A stretch of 64,000 bases of DNA from contig NZ_MAFQ01000008.1 of the NCBI RefSeq assembly GCF_002013895.1, positions 244,049 to 308,048 on the forward strand. Reading direction: 5' to 3'. Made by a program: the position numbers and the translations under genes. The stretch's first letter is position 1; the number at the start of each line of letters is the position of its first letter. The DNA is from Mycobacteroides franklinii. Lineage in GTDB: Bacteria; Actinomycetota; Actinomycetes; Mycobacteriales; Mycobacteriaceae. Below are positions 1-10,163 of this stretch, one piece after another. The notes under the pieces were generated by a model. The model was not told the origin of the DNA. It made no database searches and saw only the letters and a list, made by a program, of their open reading frames with translations.

Positions 1-248
1 CCGCCACACCCGACTCTGAGGACTCCGAGGACTCTGAGGACACTGAGGACGCTGAGGTCCCGGACACCAAGGACACTGAGGCCCCCGAGGACACCGACGC
101 GGACGAGGCCGTCGCGGCCGAAGACGCCGAGAACACCGACCTCAAGGACGAAGAGACCCCGGACGCGGAGGGCAAGGACGAGGACACCGTGAAGAAAGTT
201 CTCGAACCGGCCCGCGGCCTGCGCAACCGTCGCACCCGACGGTCCTAA
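1..248 (+). CDS. C-terminal end of a protein with a long acidic tail (partial)
   Basis: The window opens inside a reading frame (codons starting at position 3) that ends at TAA 246-248. About 60 of the 81 visible codons form a low-complexity Asp/Glu/Thr tail with repeats such as DSEDSEDSEDTED. The protein then ends in a short basic patch, LRNRRTRRS. The rest lies upstream of the window, so I cannot name it. The stop overlaps the stop of the convergent lipoprotein gene by two bases. An acidic disordered tail with a basic end suggests a surface, nucleoid or scaffold role, but that is only a guess. Confidence 0.7.
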   Translation, partial: ATPDSEDSEDSEDTEDAEVPDTKDTEAPEDTDADEAVAAEDAENTDLKDEETPDAEGKDEDTVKKVLEPARGLRNRRTRRS

Positions 249-751
249 CTCGCGTCCTTACCTCGCGCCGACAGGACGAGAACCGAACCGTCATTGGGTG
301 CGAACGCCTTGACCTCCCAGCCACCCTTGTCGGTCTTGGTGGACAACATCCGGTCAAGCTCATCGCTGCGCTCGAACTGCGCGGTGGACGGCACCCCGGC
401 ATCGAGGGTCTTCCACAGGCGTGGCCTGGATGCGAGCACCATGCTCGAACGGAAGGGCGCCACGTACGCGGCCAGCTGCTGCGGCGGCATCTCGATGATC
501 GCGTCCACCCAATACGTGGTGTCGGGGCCGGGCAGGGGCTCGTCACTGAAGAAGCCCTGCACCCACTCACCGGTAACCGGCTTGGGCAGCTTGGGGAAAC
601 GCTGCTCCAGCGGGTCCGAGTCGTAGCGAACCGGCGACGCGCCGGTCTGTTGCGGTGTGTAGGACATCTGGGTGGACCCAGCCTTATCCCATAACGAACA
701 ACCACTCACCGTGAACAGCGCGACGGCGCAGGCCGCCGCCCAATGTCTCAT
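245..751 (-). CDS. Predicted lipoprotein, 168 aa
   Basis: The N-terminus has a hydrophobic stretch followed by the lipobox VSGC (Cys18), so it should be exported and lipidated. The ATG at 751 was chosen because it overlaps the TAA of the upstream glycosyltransferase gene (TAATG) and puts the signal peptide at the very N-terminus; a longer ORF from 796 would bury it. The mature part, about 150 residues with several Trp/Tyr residues, matches no family I recognise. It is the last gene of a likely operon with the PrimPol and GT87 genes, coupled by one-base stop/start overlaps. Confidence 0.75.
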   Translation of the reverse strand: MRHWAAACAVALFTVSGCSLWDKAGSTQMSYTPQQTGASPVRYDSDPLEQRFPKLPKPVTGEWVQGFFSDEPLPGPDTTYWVDAIIEMPPQQLAAYVAPFRSSMVLASRPRLWKTLDAGVPSTAQFERSDELDRMLSTKTDKGGWEVKAFAPNDGSVLVLSARGKDAS

Positions 752-2007
752 TACTGCACGGTACCGGCCCGTAAGCGTTTGGTAGCGAGTACCCAAATCG
801 CCACCGCAAGAAACAGCAACGGATAGAGCGCCGTGTCGAAGACTCTTTCCGCGCGCGACATGTGCGCGATGACCGCGTCCCAGCCGGTGATGTAGGACTC
901 GAAATCAGGATTCAGCCGCATCGCGCGCACATAGAGTCCCAGATACCACCACATGGACACGAGCAGCGCGATCACGGCGGACGCCGCGGCCCACTGCCAC
1001 CGGGCCCTGCCCTTCGTCGTCAGAATGTGGTTGACCAACAACACCATCAGCGGAACCGTCCACACCCAATGGTGAGTCCACGCCAACGGCGAGACCACGC
1101 AGCCGACCATCCCAACGACGATGACCGCGAGCAGCTCGTGGCCCGCCGAATGCGCGCGCCACGCGGCCGCCATTCCCCACAGGGCGGCGCAGCCGGCGAG
1201 TAGAACCCACAACCAGGTCGGCATCTGCTGCGGCGTGTAGATATTCGCCAGGACGCCGCCTATCGACGAGTTGGCCGGATGGTCCAGCGAGCCGATATGG
1301 CCCGTCGTCCGCACCGCACCCAACCAATAGTCGGACGAATCAGAGGGCAGCACAATCCATCCCAGTAGCACGGTGCCCATGGCCGTCACCATCGCCGCTG
1401 ACGCGGCGCGCCATTGTCGAGTGATCAGCAGGTACGGAACGAAGATGACGGCCGTCAGTTTGACACCCGCGGCGACACCCACCGACCAGCCGCGCCACCG
1501 GGCCCCTTCGGGTCGGGTGAGATCCCAGATGATGGGTGCGGCCAGTACGAGATTCACCTGCCCCTGCCACAGGGTGCCGTGGATCGGCTGAATATCCCAG
1601 GCCACCAAGTTCATTCCCGCGCACGCGACAGCCAGGGGCGCATTCGCGGAGTATCCGAGCACCCGCCAGCAGCGCCAGATGATGGCGAACAGGGCCACCA
1701 GATTTATCAAGAACCAGATGACCTTCGCAGCTCCCAACGACACAAAACCCAATGGCGCGAAGATCATTGCCGCGAACGGGGTATAGGTGAACCATCCTGC
1801 ATCCGGTATCTCGTTGGCGTACAACGGTTCACCGTGCAGAACCCGCAGACCTCCGAACCGGTAGGTCATCAGATCGCCACCGTTGGTGAACAACCCGAAG
1901 CTGTTCGGGGCGTTCAGCGGTATCAGCCAATGCTGCAGCAGCACGGCCACAAGTCCGGCCGCCAACCACACACCAGCCGCCCGCCACGACATACTGCGGA
2001 CTGTCAC
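751..2007 (-). CDS. GT87-family membrane mannosyltransferase (DUF2029)
   Basis: A polytopic membrane protein of 418 residues with about ten hydrophobic segments. The first periplasmic loop carries the GGDL-x-TYR motif near residue 44, typical of polyprenol-phosphate-mannose dependent alpha-mannosyltransferases of the DUF2029/GT87 family (PimE and related enzymes). Such enzymes add mannose to phosphatidylinositol mannosides or lipoarabinomannan on the outer face of the membrane. The start is GTG at 2007, overlapping the TAG of the PrimPol gene (TAGTG), so translation is probably coupled. The exact acceptor cannot be told from sequence. Confidence 0.8.
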   Translation of the reverse strand: MTVRSMSWRAAGVWLAAGLVAVLLQHWLIPLNAPNSFGLFTNGGDLMTYRFGGLRVLHGEPLYANEIPDAGWFTYTPFAAMIFAPLGFVSLGAAKVIWFLINLVALFAIIWRCWRVLGYSANAPLAVACAGMNLVAWDIQPIHGTLWQGQVNLVLAAPIIWDLTRPEGARWRGWSVGVAAGVKLTAVIFVPYLLITRQWRAASAAMVTAMGTVLLGWIVLPSDSSDYWLGAVRTTGHIGSLDHPANSSIGGVLANIYTPQQMPTWLWVLLAGCAALWGMAAAWRAHSAGHELLAVIVVGMVGCVVSPLAWTHHWVWTVPLMVLLVNHILTTKGRARWQWAAASAVIALLVSMWWYLGLYVRAMRLNPDFESYITGWDAVIAHMSRAERVFDTALYPLLFLAVAIWVLATKRLRAGTVQ

Positions 2008-3047
2008 TACTGCTTCCTATCGGTATCCCGGGACGGCTGAACGCGTTTCGGTTCTCCCGGCATCTTCGGGTAGTTCGGCGGATACGGCATATCCCCCAAT
2101 CCGTCCGCCTCGTCCCGTTCTACCATCTCAAGCAGCGGCTCGATCGACTGCGGTGCATCATCCATCTCCGCCATGGGGTCCGGTCGTTTCCGCAGCAGAT
2201 CGGGCACGGTAGCGATGGTGAAATCATCGGGTTCGGCGTCCACCAGTTCTTCCCACGTCAACGGCGTGGATACGGTGGCGATGGGCGTGCGCCGCACCGA
2301 GTACGCCGATGCCATGGTGCGATCACGCGCGTTTTGGTTGAAGTCGATGAAGATGCGCTCCCCGCGTTCTTCCTTCCACCACGAGGTGGTCACCTGCTTG
2401 GGCGCGCGACGTTCCACCTCGCGCGCCAGCGCGATCCCGGCCCGGCGCACCTCGATGAAGTCCCAACGGGCCTCGATACGTAGGTAGACGTGGATGCCGC
2501 GACCGCCGGATGTTTTCGGGTAGGCGACAAACCCCAGCTCGTCCAGTAGCGGGCGCAACACCTCGAGCGCAACCGACTTGGCTTCGTCGAAACCGGTTCC
2601 CGGCTGCGGGTCCAAATCAATGCGCAGCTCGTCGGGATGATCCAGATCGGGGAAACGAACCTGCCAGGGGTGCAGCGTCACCGTGCCCATCTGCGCTGCC
2701 CATACGATCGCGGCGGGCTTGGTCACCCGCAGCACCTCCGCGGTGCGACCAGAGGGAAAGGTGACCTCACAGCTGTCCAGGTACTCCGGATAGTGCTTCG
2801 GCAGCCGTTTTTGGTAGATCTCTTCGCCGTCGATGCCGTCGGGGAAACGCTGCAGATGTGTGGGGCGGTCGCGCACCGCGTTCATCATCGGACCGACAGC
2901 CACTGTGCGGTAGTACTCGGCGAGGTGGCGTTTGGTGCCACCCTCGGCTCCCAACTGGGGGAAGTACACCTTGTCAGGGTTGCTCAGCCGGACGGCGATG
3001 CCGTCGACATCCAGTTCCTCGGCGGGCGTGGGCATTACCGTCATCAT
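2007..3047 (-). CDS. LigD-like DNA primase-polymerase (PrimPol C)
   Basis: An archaeo-eukaryotic primase-fold polymerase of about 346 residues, of the stand-alone LigD polymerase-domain type. Catalytic motifs are visible: the metal-binding DLD in RIDLDPQPG, the SGGRGIHVY nucleotide-binding motif, and the later IDFNQN motif. Family members fill gaps and insert ribonucleotides during end joining and excision repair. The start at 3047 (ATGATG) abuts the divergent ligC ATG at 3048; a longer upstream ORF would run antisense through ligC and is rejected. The PrimPol/LigC pair matches the Rv3730c/Rv3731 arrangement of M. tuberculosis (from memory). Confidence 0.88.
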   Translation of the reverse strand: MMTVMPTPAEELDVDGIAVRLSNPDKVYFPQLGAEGGTKRHLAEYYRTVAVGPMMNAVRDRPTHLQRFPDGIDGEEIYQKRLPKHYPEYLDSCEVTFPSGRTAEVLRVTKPAAIVWAAQMGTVTLHPWQVRFPDLDHPDELRIDLDPQPGTGFDEAKSVALEVLRPLLDELGFVAYPKTSGGRGIHVYLRIEARWDFIEVRRAGIALAREVERRAPKQVTTSWWKEERGERIFIDFNQNARDRTMASAYSVRRTPIATVSTPLTWEELVDAEPDDFTIATVPDLLRKRPDPMAEMDDAPQSIEPLLEMVERDEADGLGDMPYPPNYPKMPGEPKRVQPSRDTDRKQ

Positions 3048-4118
3048 ATGGGAATGGACCTGCCCGTCATGCCTCCTATCGCGCCAATGCTCGCAAAACC
3101 TGTCGCAAAAATCCCGGCCGACGCCTCCTATGAGCCCAAGTGGGATGGGTTCAGGTCGATCGTGTTTCGTGACGGCGACGAGGTAGAGCTGGGCAGTCGC
3201 AACGAGAAGCCCCTGACCCGGTACTTCCCCGAGTTGGTGGCGGCAATTCTTGCCGAGCTGCCCCAGCGATGCGTCGTCGACGGCGAGATCGTGATCGCCA
3301 CCGATGCGGGGCTGGATTTCGAGGCGCTGCAACAGCGGATTCACCCGGCAGATTCGCGGGTGCGGCTGCTCGCCGAGCAGACACCCGCCTCCTTCATCGC
3401 ATTCGACCTGCTGGCGCTGGGTAACGAGGATTACACGGCCCGGCCGTTCAGCGAGCGGCGTGCCGCGCTGACCGAGGCACTGTCCGGTGCCGGGAACTCC
3501 ATTCACCTCACCCCCGCGACCACCGACCAGACCCTGGCGCAGCACTGGTTCGAGAAGTTCGAGGGGGCCGGTACCGATGGGCTCATCGCGAAACCGTTGG
3601 CGATCCCCTATCAACCCGACAAGCGCGTGATGTTCAAGATCAAGCCCGAACGGACCGCCGATTGCGTTGTCGCGGGGTACCGGTTACACAAATCGGGCGA
3701 CGACACCATCGGGTCGCTGCTGCTGGGCCTGTATCAGGACGACGGCGTGTTGGCATCGGTCGGCGTAATCGGCGCTTTCCCCATGGCCGAACGCAAGCGC
3801 CTCTTCCAGGAACTGCAACCACTGGTCACCTCCCTCGACGGGCACCCGTGGAACTGGGCCGCGCACGAGGCGGGCGAACGCACACCGCAGAAGAACGCGG
3901 GCTCTCGGTGGAATGCCGGCAAGGACCTGTCCTTCGTCGCGCTGCGCCCCGAGCGGGTGGTGGAGGTGCGCTACGACCACATGGAGGGCGTGCGGTTCCG
4001 GCACACCGCCCAATTCAACCGCTGGCGCCCGGATCGCGATCCGCATTCCTGCACCTACGAGCAGCTCGAACGACCAATCGCGTTCAGTCTCAACGATATT
4101 GTGCCGGGCTTGGTGTGA
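3048..4118 (+). CDS. ligC: ATP-dependent DNA ligase LigC
   Basis: A 356-residue ATP-dependent DNA ligase. The nucleotidyltransferase motif I is EPKWDGFRS, with Lys31 the expected adenylation site. Motif III/IV regions (FIAFDLLAL, DGLIAKPL) and motif V (KIKPERTADCVV) follow, then an OB-fold ending in the VRYDHMEG-x-RFRHTAQFNRWR region. Its small size and lack of nuclease or polymerase domains fit LigC rather than LigD. It is divergent from the PrimPol gene with back-to-back start codons, so both share one very compact promoter region. No clear Shine-Dalgarno is visible, and Met3 at 3054 is an alternative start. Confidence 0.9.
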   Translation: MGMDLPVMPPIAPMLAKPVAKIPADASYEPKWDGFRSIVFRDGDEVELGSRNEKPLTRYFPELVAAILAELPQRCVVDGEIVIATDAGLDFEALQQRIHPADSRVRLLAEQTPASFIAFDLLALGNEDYTARPFSERRAALTEALSGAGNSIHLTPATTDQTLAQHWFEKFEGAGTDGLIAKPLAIPYQPDKRVMFKIKPERTADCVVAGYRLHKSGDDTIGSLLLGLYQDDGVLASVGVIGAFPMAERKRLFQELQPLVTSLDGHPWNWAAHEAGERTPQKNAGSRWNAGKDLSFVALRPERVVEVRYDHMEGVRFRHTAQFNRWRPDRDPHSCTYEQLERPIAFSLNDIVPGLV

Positions 4119-4144
4119 CGGATGAGCGCTTGCGCGAAGACCAT

Positions 4145-5011
4145 ATGACGGGTGCGGGGCGGTTCGCACCGAGCCCCTCGGGCGACCTGCACATAGGAAA
4201 TCTACGGACGGCATTGTTGGCATGGCTGTTCGCGCAGTCGAGCGGGCGCCGGTTCCTGATGCGAGTGGAGGACCTCGATACCCGGACCAACTCCGCGGTG
4301 GCGCAGCGCCAGCTGGCCGACCTCGCCGCGATCGGTGTGCGGTGGGAGCTGCCCGTGATGTGGCAGTCCGATCGGACCACCGCCTACGGAGAGGTGATCA
4401 CCTCGCTAGACTCTCGCGACCTACTGTACGAATGTTATTGCAGCAGAAAAGACATCGCCCAAGCCCCGACGGCACCACACTCACCGCCGGGCGCGTATCC
4501 GGGCACCTGCCGCGAGCTGCCGGAATCCGAACGAAAGCAACGGCGCGCCGCGCGCCCGCCCGCACTACGACTGCGCACAGAAAACTCGTCATTCACCGTG
4601 CACGACCTGCTACACGGTGAATACACCGGCCTCGTCGATGATTTCGTGGTGCGCCGCGGTGACGGTGTGACCGCCTACAACGTCGCGGTGGTGATCGACG
4701 ACCAGGAGCAGGGCGTCGATCAGGTGGTGCGTGGCGACGACCTGTTGGCCTCCGCGCCGCGGCAGGCCTATCTGGCCGCGCTGCTGGGCTATCCGGTGCC
4801 GACATACGCCCATGTCCCATTGGTTCTCAATACCGCGGGGGCACGGTTGGCCAAACGCGATGGCGCGGTGACCCTCGCCGATCTCGGTGCGGATCGGGCG
4901 TTCGCGTTGATCTGTGATTCGCTCGGGTACCGGGCCGCCGACGCCGCCGATCTGCTGAGCCAGTTCGATTCCGGGCGCATCCCGCGTGAGCCCTGGATAT
5001 ACCCGGGCTGA
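4145..5011 (+). CDS. gluQ: Glutamyl-Q tRNA(Asp) synthetase
   Basis: A truncated glutamyl-tRNA synthetase homologue of 288 residues without an anticodon-binding domain. It activates glutamate and attaches it to queuosine-34 of tRNA-Asp. Seen: the class I HIGH-type signature (FAPSPSGDLHIGN), the zinc motif C-x-C...YPGTC, and a KMSKS-like LAKRDGA near the end. The C-terminus stops after the Rossmann region, as expected for GluQ/YadB. The start ATG 4145 is preferred; an in-frame GTG at 4115 overlaps the ligC stop. It follows ligC closely. A tgt gene lies 4 kb downstream on the other strand. Confidence 0.88.
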   Translation: MTGAGRFAPSPSGDLHIGNLRTALLAWLFAQSSGRRFLMRVEDLDTRTNSAVAQRQLADLAAIGVRWELPVMWQSDRTTAYGEVITSLDSRDLLYECYCSRKDIAQAPTAPHSPPGAYPGTCRELPESERKQRRAARPPALRLRTENSSFTVHDLLHGEYTGLVDDFVVRRGDGVTAYNVAVVIDDQEQGVDQVVRGDDLLASAPRQAYLAALLGYPVPTYAHVPLVLNTAGARLAKRDGAVTLADLGADRAFALICDSLGYRAADAADLLSQFDSGRIPREPWIYPG

Positions 5012-5055
5012 TTCGAAGCGACCTGAAGGCGGCCGAATCGTGTTAGCCTCCCGCG

Positions 5056-6501
5056 GTGCTTCGTGCCGTCATGCTTGCGCTTCTCGCACTGGTGGCGGTA
5101 GCCGGTTGCGCGGCCCCGGCACAGGAACCGTTACGCGTCGGCACCGAGGGCGTGTACGCGCCGTTCAGCTTTCACGACGGGCGCACCGGGGAGTTGACGG
5201 GCTACGACGTGGATGTGGCTCGCGCCGTCGGTGAGAAACTGGGCCGCCCGGTGGAGTTCGTGGAGATCCCCTGGGACGCGATCTTCGCCGGATTGGACGC
5301 CGAACGGTTCGACATCGTCGCAAACCAAGTCACGATCACCCCGGCACGCAAAGCCAAGTACGACCTGTCCACGCCCTACGCCATCGGCGAGGGCGTGATC
5401 GTCACCCGCGCCAACGACGACACCATTCACGGCCTGGCCGATGTCCGAGGCAAGGTGGCCGCCGAGAACGCGACGAGCAACTGGTCGCAGATCGCCCGCG
5501 ACGCCGGCGCCCGGGTGGAGACGGTCGAGGGCTTCACCCAGTCCATCACCCTGCTGAGCCAGGGCAGGGTCGACGTCGTCATCAACGACAGCATCGCCGT
5601 CTACGCCTACCTAGCCAGCACCGGCGATCCGGCCGTGAAGATCGCCGGGACCACCGGACAGCGCAGTGAGCAGGGGTTCGCGGCCCGGAAGAACAGCGGC
5701 CTACTACCCGACCTCGACAGGGCGCTGGATCAGCTGGCGGCCGACGGCACATTGACCCGCATCTCCCAGAAATACCTGAAGGCCGATGCCAGCGGAACAA
5801 CCAAAACCGAAGCAGGCCAGAACGATTCCAGTGAGGTCAGATCCAACACTCAGTTGGTACTGGACAATCTGTGGCCGATGGCACGCGCCATGGTCACCGT
5901 CACCCTGCCGCTGACCGCCATCAGTTTCGTGATCGGACTGGTGATCGCCCTCGGGGTGGCGTTGGCCCGCATGTCGGATCATCGCGTGCTATCCGGCCTC
6001 GCCCGCATCTACATTTCGATTATTCGCGGTACGCCGCTGCTGCTTCAGCTGTTTCTGATCTTCTTCGCACTGCCCGAGTTCGGAGTGAAGATCAGTCCCT
6101 TCCCCGCCGCCGTTATCGCGTTCAGCCTCAACGTGGGCGGCTATGCCGCGGAAATCATCCGCTCGTCCATCCTGAGCATTCCGCGCGGGCAGTGGGAGGC
6201 CGCCTCCAGCCTGGGCATGAGTTACAGCACCACGTTGTGGCGCATCGTCATTCCGCAGGCCAGCCGGGTCGCGGTGCCGCCGCTGTCGAACACGTTGATC
6301 TCGCTGGTGAAGGACACCTCGCTGGCATCGGCGATCCTGGTGACCGACGTGATGCGCACGGCGCAGGTCGCCGCCGCACCGACCTTCCAGTTCTTCACGC
6401 TTTACGTCACCGCCGGGGTCTACTGCTGGATCGTCTGCATGGCGATGTCGGTGGTACAGGACCGGCTGGAACAGCGTCTGGAGAAGTCGGTCGCGCGCTA
6501 G
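5056..6501 (+). CDS. Fused amino-acid-type ABC transporter substrate-binding protein and permease
   Basis: 481 residues combining two normally separate parts. Residues 1-20 form a signal peptide with lipobox (VAGC). About 25-245 is a type 3 solute-binding domain (YAPFSFHDGRTGELTGYDVDVA, typical of polar amino acid binders). About 270-480 is a HisM/GlnP-type permease with the EAA loop (EAASSLGMS). SBP-permease fusions exist in Firmicutes and Actinobacteria glutamine transporters. No ATPase gene is adjacent, so it must borrow one. The start is GTG 5056, with ATG 5071 possible. The stop overlaps the convergent P450 stop by three bases. Confidence 0.85.
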   Translation: MLRAVMLALLALVAVAGCAAPAQEPLRVGTEGVYAPFSFHDGRTGELTGYDVDVARAVGEKLGRPVEFVEIPWDAIFAGLDAERFDIVANQVTITPARKAKYDLSTPYAIGEGVIVTRANDDTIHGLADVRGKVAAENATSNWSQIARDAGARVETVEGFTQSITLLSQGRVDVVINDSIAVYAYLASTGDPAVKIAGTTGQRSEQGFAARKNSGLLPDLDRALDQLAADGTLTRISQKYLKADASGTTKTEAGQNDSSEVRSNTQLVLDNLWPMARAMVTVTLPLTAISFVIGLVIALGVALARMSDHRVLSGLARIYISIIRGTPLLLQLFLIFFALPEFGVKISPFPAAVIAFSLNVGGYAAEIIRSSILSIPRGQWEAASSLGMSYSTTLWRIVIPQASRVAVPPLSNTLISLVKDTSLASAILVTDVMRTAQVAAAPTFQFFTLYVTAGVYCWIVCMAMSVVQDRLEQRLEKSVAR

Positions 6502-7727
6502 GCGATGCTCACCGGAAGATCGGCGAGCCCGCGCAGCGTGACATTCGGCCGGTAGGTGGGCTCACCCATCAGCCGGGCTTCCGGGAACCGAGCGGTGATC
6601 GAACTCAACGCCAGCTTGGCCTCCAGCCGGGCCAGCGGAGCACCCAGACAAAAGTGTGGTCCGTGCCCGAAGGCCAGGTGTTTGATCTCGGCACGGTCGG
6701 GGTTGAAGACGTCCAAGTCGGGACCGACCTCCGGATCACGTTGTGCGGCAGCGAGCATCAACAGCACCCACTCGCCGCTCGGCAGTGTGAAGTCGCGAAT
6801 GGTCATGTCCCCGTCGGCGACACGGGCCACCATGTGCACCGGCGGGTCGTAGCGCAGCGCCTCTTCGACAACCAGTGGTGCGCGATCAGCATTCTGCCCC
6901 AACAGTTTCCACTGCTTTGGATCACGCAGCATCGCCAGCGACGCGTTGGCGATCAGGTTGACGGTGGTCTCGTGTCCGGCAATGAGCAGCAGGGTGCAGG
7001 TGGAGATGATCTCCTCCTCGGTGAGCTGATCACCGGCCTCCTCCACCTGGATCAGCGCGGACAGCAGATCGTCACCAAGATTGCGCCGCCGGGCCGCGAT
7101 GAGGTCGATGAAGTAGTCCCACATCCAGTGAGCGGCCTGGAACCGTTCGTCCATGTTGGCCGGAGACTGTCCGGTCAACGCGTACACCGGGTCCAATCCC
7201 TGGGAGAGAAGCGCCGAGGCCCTGCCGAATTCCGGCTCGTCTTCGATGGGGACCCCCAGCATGCGGCAGATCACCGCGACGGGCAGCGGATAGGCGAAAT
7301 CCGTGACCAGATTGAAGGTTCCGCGCCGGGCGAGGTTCTCCACCAGCTGATCCACCAGGGCCTGGATGTCTCCCGCCATCGCGTTGATCACCTTGGGGGC
7401 GAATGCCTTCGAAGCCAACTTACGTAACCGAGTGTGATCGGGGGCGTCCAGCCCCAAGAACGAGGGCCTGCCGACCAGATTGGGATTCTGGGCAAGCTGT
7501 CGTTGGACGATCTTCGACTTACGGCGGTCCGATGACGCCTGCGGGTGGCGCAGCACCGCGTTGCAGTCCGCGAAGGTCGCCAGCACACTCACTGCCATAC
7601 CGGGCGGATGCACCGGACCGGTCTGCGTCTGCTCGACCAACTGGCCGTAGACGGGGTACGGATTCGCACGATTGGCCGGGTCGAGCACCTGAAGAAGCAG
7701 GGTGCCCGGATCGGTCGTAGTAGGCAT
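6498..7727 (-). CDS. Cytochrome P450
   Basis: A soluble bacterial class I P450 of about 409 residues. The I-helix motif AGHETT, the K-helix E-x-x-R (EEALRYDPP) and the haem loop FGHGPHFCLGAPLARLE with its cysteine thiolate ligand are all present, so the enzyme should be active with separate ferredoxin/reductase partners. The start ATG 7727 (MPTTTDPG) is preferred over an upstream codon at 7769 because the extra 14 residues look unrelated to the family. The mycobacterial CYP140 type is possible, but substrate and subfamily cannot be fixed by eye. It sits alone between the transporter fusion and tgt. Confidence 0.88.
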   Translation of the reverse strand: MPTTTDPGTLLLQVLDPANRANPYPVYGQLVEQTQTGPVHPPGMAVSVLATFADCNAVLRHPQASSDRRKSKIVQRQLAQNPNLVGRPSFLGLDAPDHTRLRKLASKAFAPKVINAMAGDIQALVDQLVENLARRGTFNLVTDFAYPLPVAVICRMLGVPIEDEPEFGRASALLSQGLDPVYALTGQSPANMDERFQAAHWMWDYFIDLIAARRRNLGDDLLSALIQVEEAGDQLTEEEIISTCTLLLIAGHETTVNLIANASLAMLRDPKQWKLLGQNADRAPLVVEEALRYDPPVHMVARVADGDMTIRDFTLPSGEWVLLMLAAAQRDPEVGPDLDVFNPDRAEIKHLAFGHGPHFCLGAPLARLEAKLALSSITARFPEARLMGEPTYRPNVTLRGLADLPVSIA

Positions 7728-7789
7728 GCGTCCAGTGTGCGTTGAGATTCTGAGATCCGCCTGAGGCAACGGCGTCCGGCCGCCGGAAT

Positions 7790-9016
<1,227 letters not shown>

Positions 9017-9095
9017 CTATTTTGCCCTGGGCGCGTCGCGCGCCCGGCGTTCGGCTCTTCGCCCAAGCGGCTCATCATCGTCGTAGGCTCGGCTG

Positions 9096-9647
9096 ATGAC
9101 AACGATGTCGGATCTTCTCGCGCTGGAACAGGGCACCACCACTGCAGAGGCCTTGGTCTTCTTCGACAATTTGGAGCCCGTGCGATCCGAAGAGTTGATC
9201 GGCCAGCGCTGGCATGGCGGTGAGGTGCCTACCGGGCATTCGATGGACGGCATCCTGACTGTGTCGGGCTGGTACGGCAAGCAGTTCGACGATGTCGATC
9301 ATGTGCATCCGCTGCTTTTCAGCCTTGGTGGTGGCGATATCTTCGCGGTCGACCCGATGCTGGCGCCGATGGGACTCGCGGGCCGGATCAGTGGGCTGAC
9401 TGAGTCCCCGATGGTCAAACGCACGTCGCCGACCGCACTGGCCGCGCTCAAACCGCTGATCCGGACCAACAAGCATCGCGCCCGTCTGCGCAACATCGAG
9501 TTCCGCGGCGCCGTCAGTGCGGCCATGGTCTACGACCACAAGGCGATCATCGACCACTTCCGCAAGGTCGACGACGCGACGCTGCTGGGCATCATGGATC
9601 TGCGCGATATGGACCAGCCCTACTTCTTCACATTGCGCCGAGACTGA
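9096..9647 (+). CDS. GXWXG and DUF4334 domain protein
   Basis: 183 residues with the GXWXG-type N-terminal motif (IGQRWHGGEVPTGH) and a C-terminal DUF4334-like region (RNIEFRGAVSAAMVYDHKAIIDHFRKVDD). This two-domain architecture is common in mycobacteria and is thought to be lipocalin-like, so it may bind a small hydrophobic ligand; the function is unproven. The predicted product is cytoplasmic with no signal peptide. The start ATG 9096 has a nearby alternative at 9105. It is divergent from tgt and is followed after 47 bp by an SRPBCC gene. Confidence 0.8.
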   Translation: MTTMSDLLALEQGTTTAEALVFFDNLEPVRSEELIGQRWHGGEVPTGHSMDGILTVSGWYGKQFDDVDHVHPLLFSLGGGDIFAVDPMLAPMGLAGRISGLTESPMVKRTSPTALAALKPLIRTNKHRARLRNIEFRGAVSAAMVYDHKAIIDHFRKVDDATLLGIMDLRDMDQPYFFTLRRD

Positions 9648-9694
9648 GCGCTGGCGCCGCGCAGCGCCTACGCTGCCCGCGTGAGGGCGTCGAA

Positions 9695-10123
9695 ATGATC
9701 TTGTTCGAGCGATCTTTCGCCTACCCGCCGCAGCAGGTGTGGCGGGCGATGGTCGATCCAGACCTGTGGTCCCTGCAGACCGATGGGTTCCGACCGGAGG
9801 TCGGTTGCCAGTACCGGATCACTCATCCGGCCATCATGGGCACCCGACTGCTCGGCACCGGTGACTGCACCGTCGTCGCCGCGGATCCGGGTGAGCTGCT
9901 GGCCGTCGACTTCGTGGGCGCGGTGCGCGAAGGCAATCCGGCCCGCTGGACCATCAGCCACCGCCTTACCGCTGAGGACGGCGGCACCCTTCTCACGACG
10001 TATCTCGACGGGGTCGATATCAATGATCACTCCGAGAAGGTGCTCCTGCGCGTCGTCACCGACAGCACGGCGCGGTCATTACACGTGCTACAGGAGATGT
10101 TGAGTGGGCGCACCGCCCGCTAA
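9695..10123 (+). CDS. SRPBCC/START-like ligand-binding protein (AHSA1 type)
   Basis: 142 residues with the typical AHSA1/SRPBCC opening (FERSFAYPPQQVWRAMVDPDLW) and the later TTYLDGVDINDHSEKVL segment before the long C-terminal helix. This helix-grip fold carries hydrophobic ligands or acts as a polyketide-cyclase-like domain; many mycobacterial members are uncharacterised. It resembles the gene at 31290-31718 in size and motif layout (RTTF...GGTLLTIVNAG versus SHRL...GGTLLTTYLDG), suggesting paralogues. Confidence 0.78.
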   Translation: MILFERSFAYPPQQVWRAMVDPDLWSLQTDGFRPEVGCQYRITHPAIMGTRLLGTGDCTVVAADPGELLAVDFVGAVREGNPARWTISHRLTAEDGGTLLTTYLDGVDINDHSEKVLLRVVTDSTARSLHVLQEMLSGRTAR

Positions 10124-10163
10124 TACGTGCTGTACTTGTACCAGGACAGATCAAAGGGGGGGT

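Noticed and set aside
3..120. Repeated GAGGAC/GACACTGAG units as a tandem or CRISPR-like repeat
   Set aside because: They are codon-periodic and encode an acidic tail; there are no spacers.
5871..7427. 518-codon plus-strand open frame over the transporter and P450
   Set aside because: Arg/His/Gly-rich shadow of two well-supported genes; no motif.
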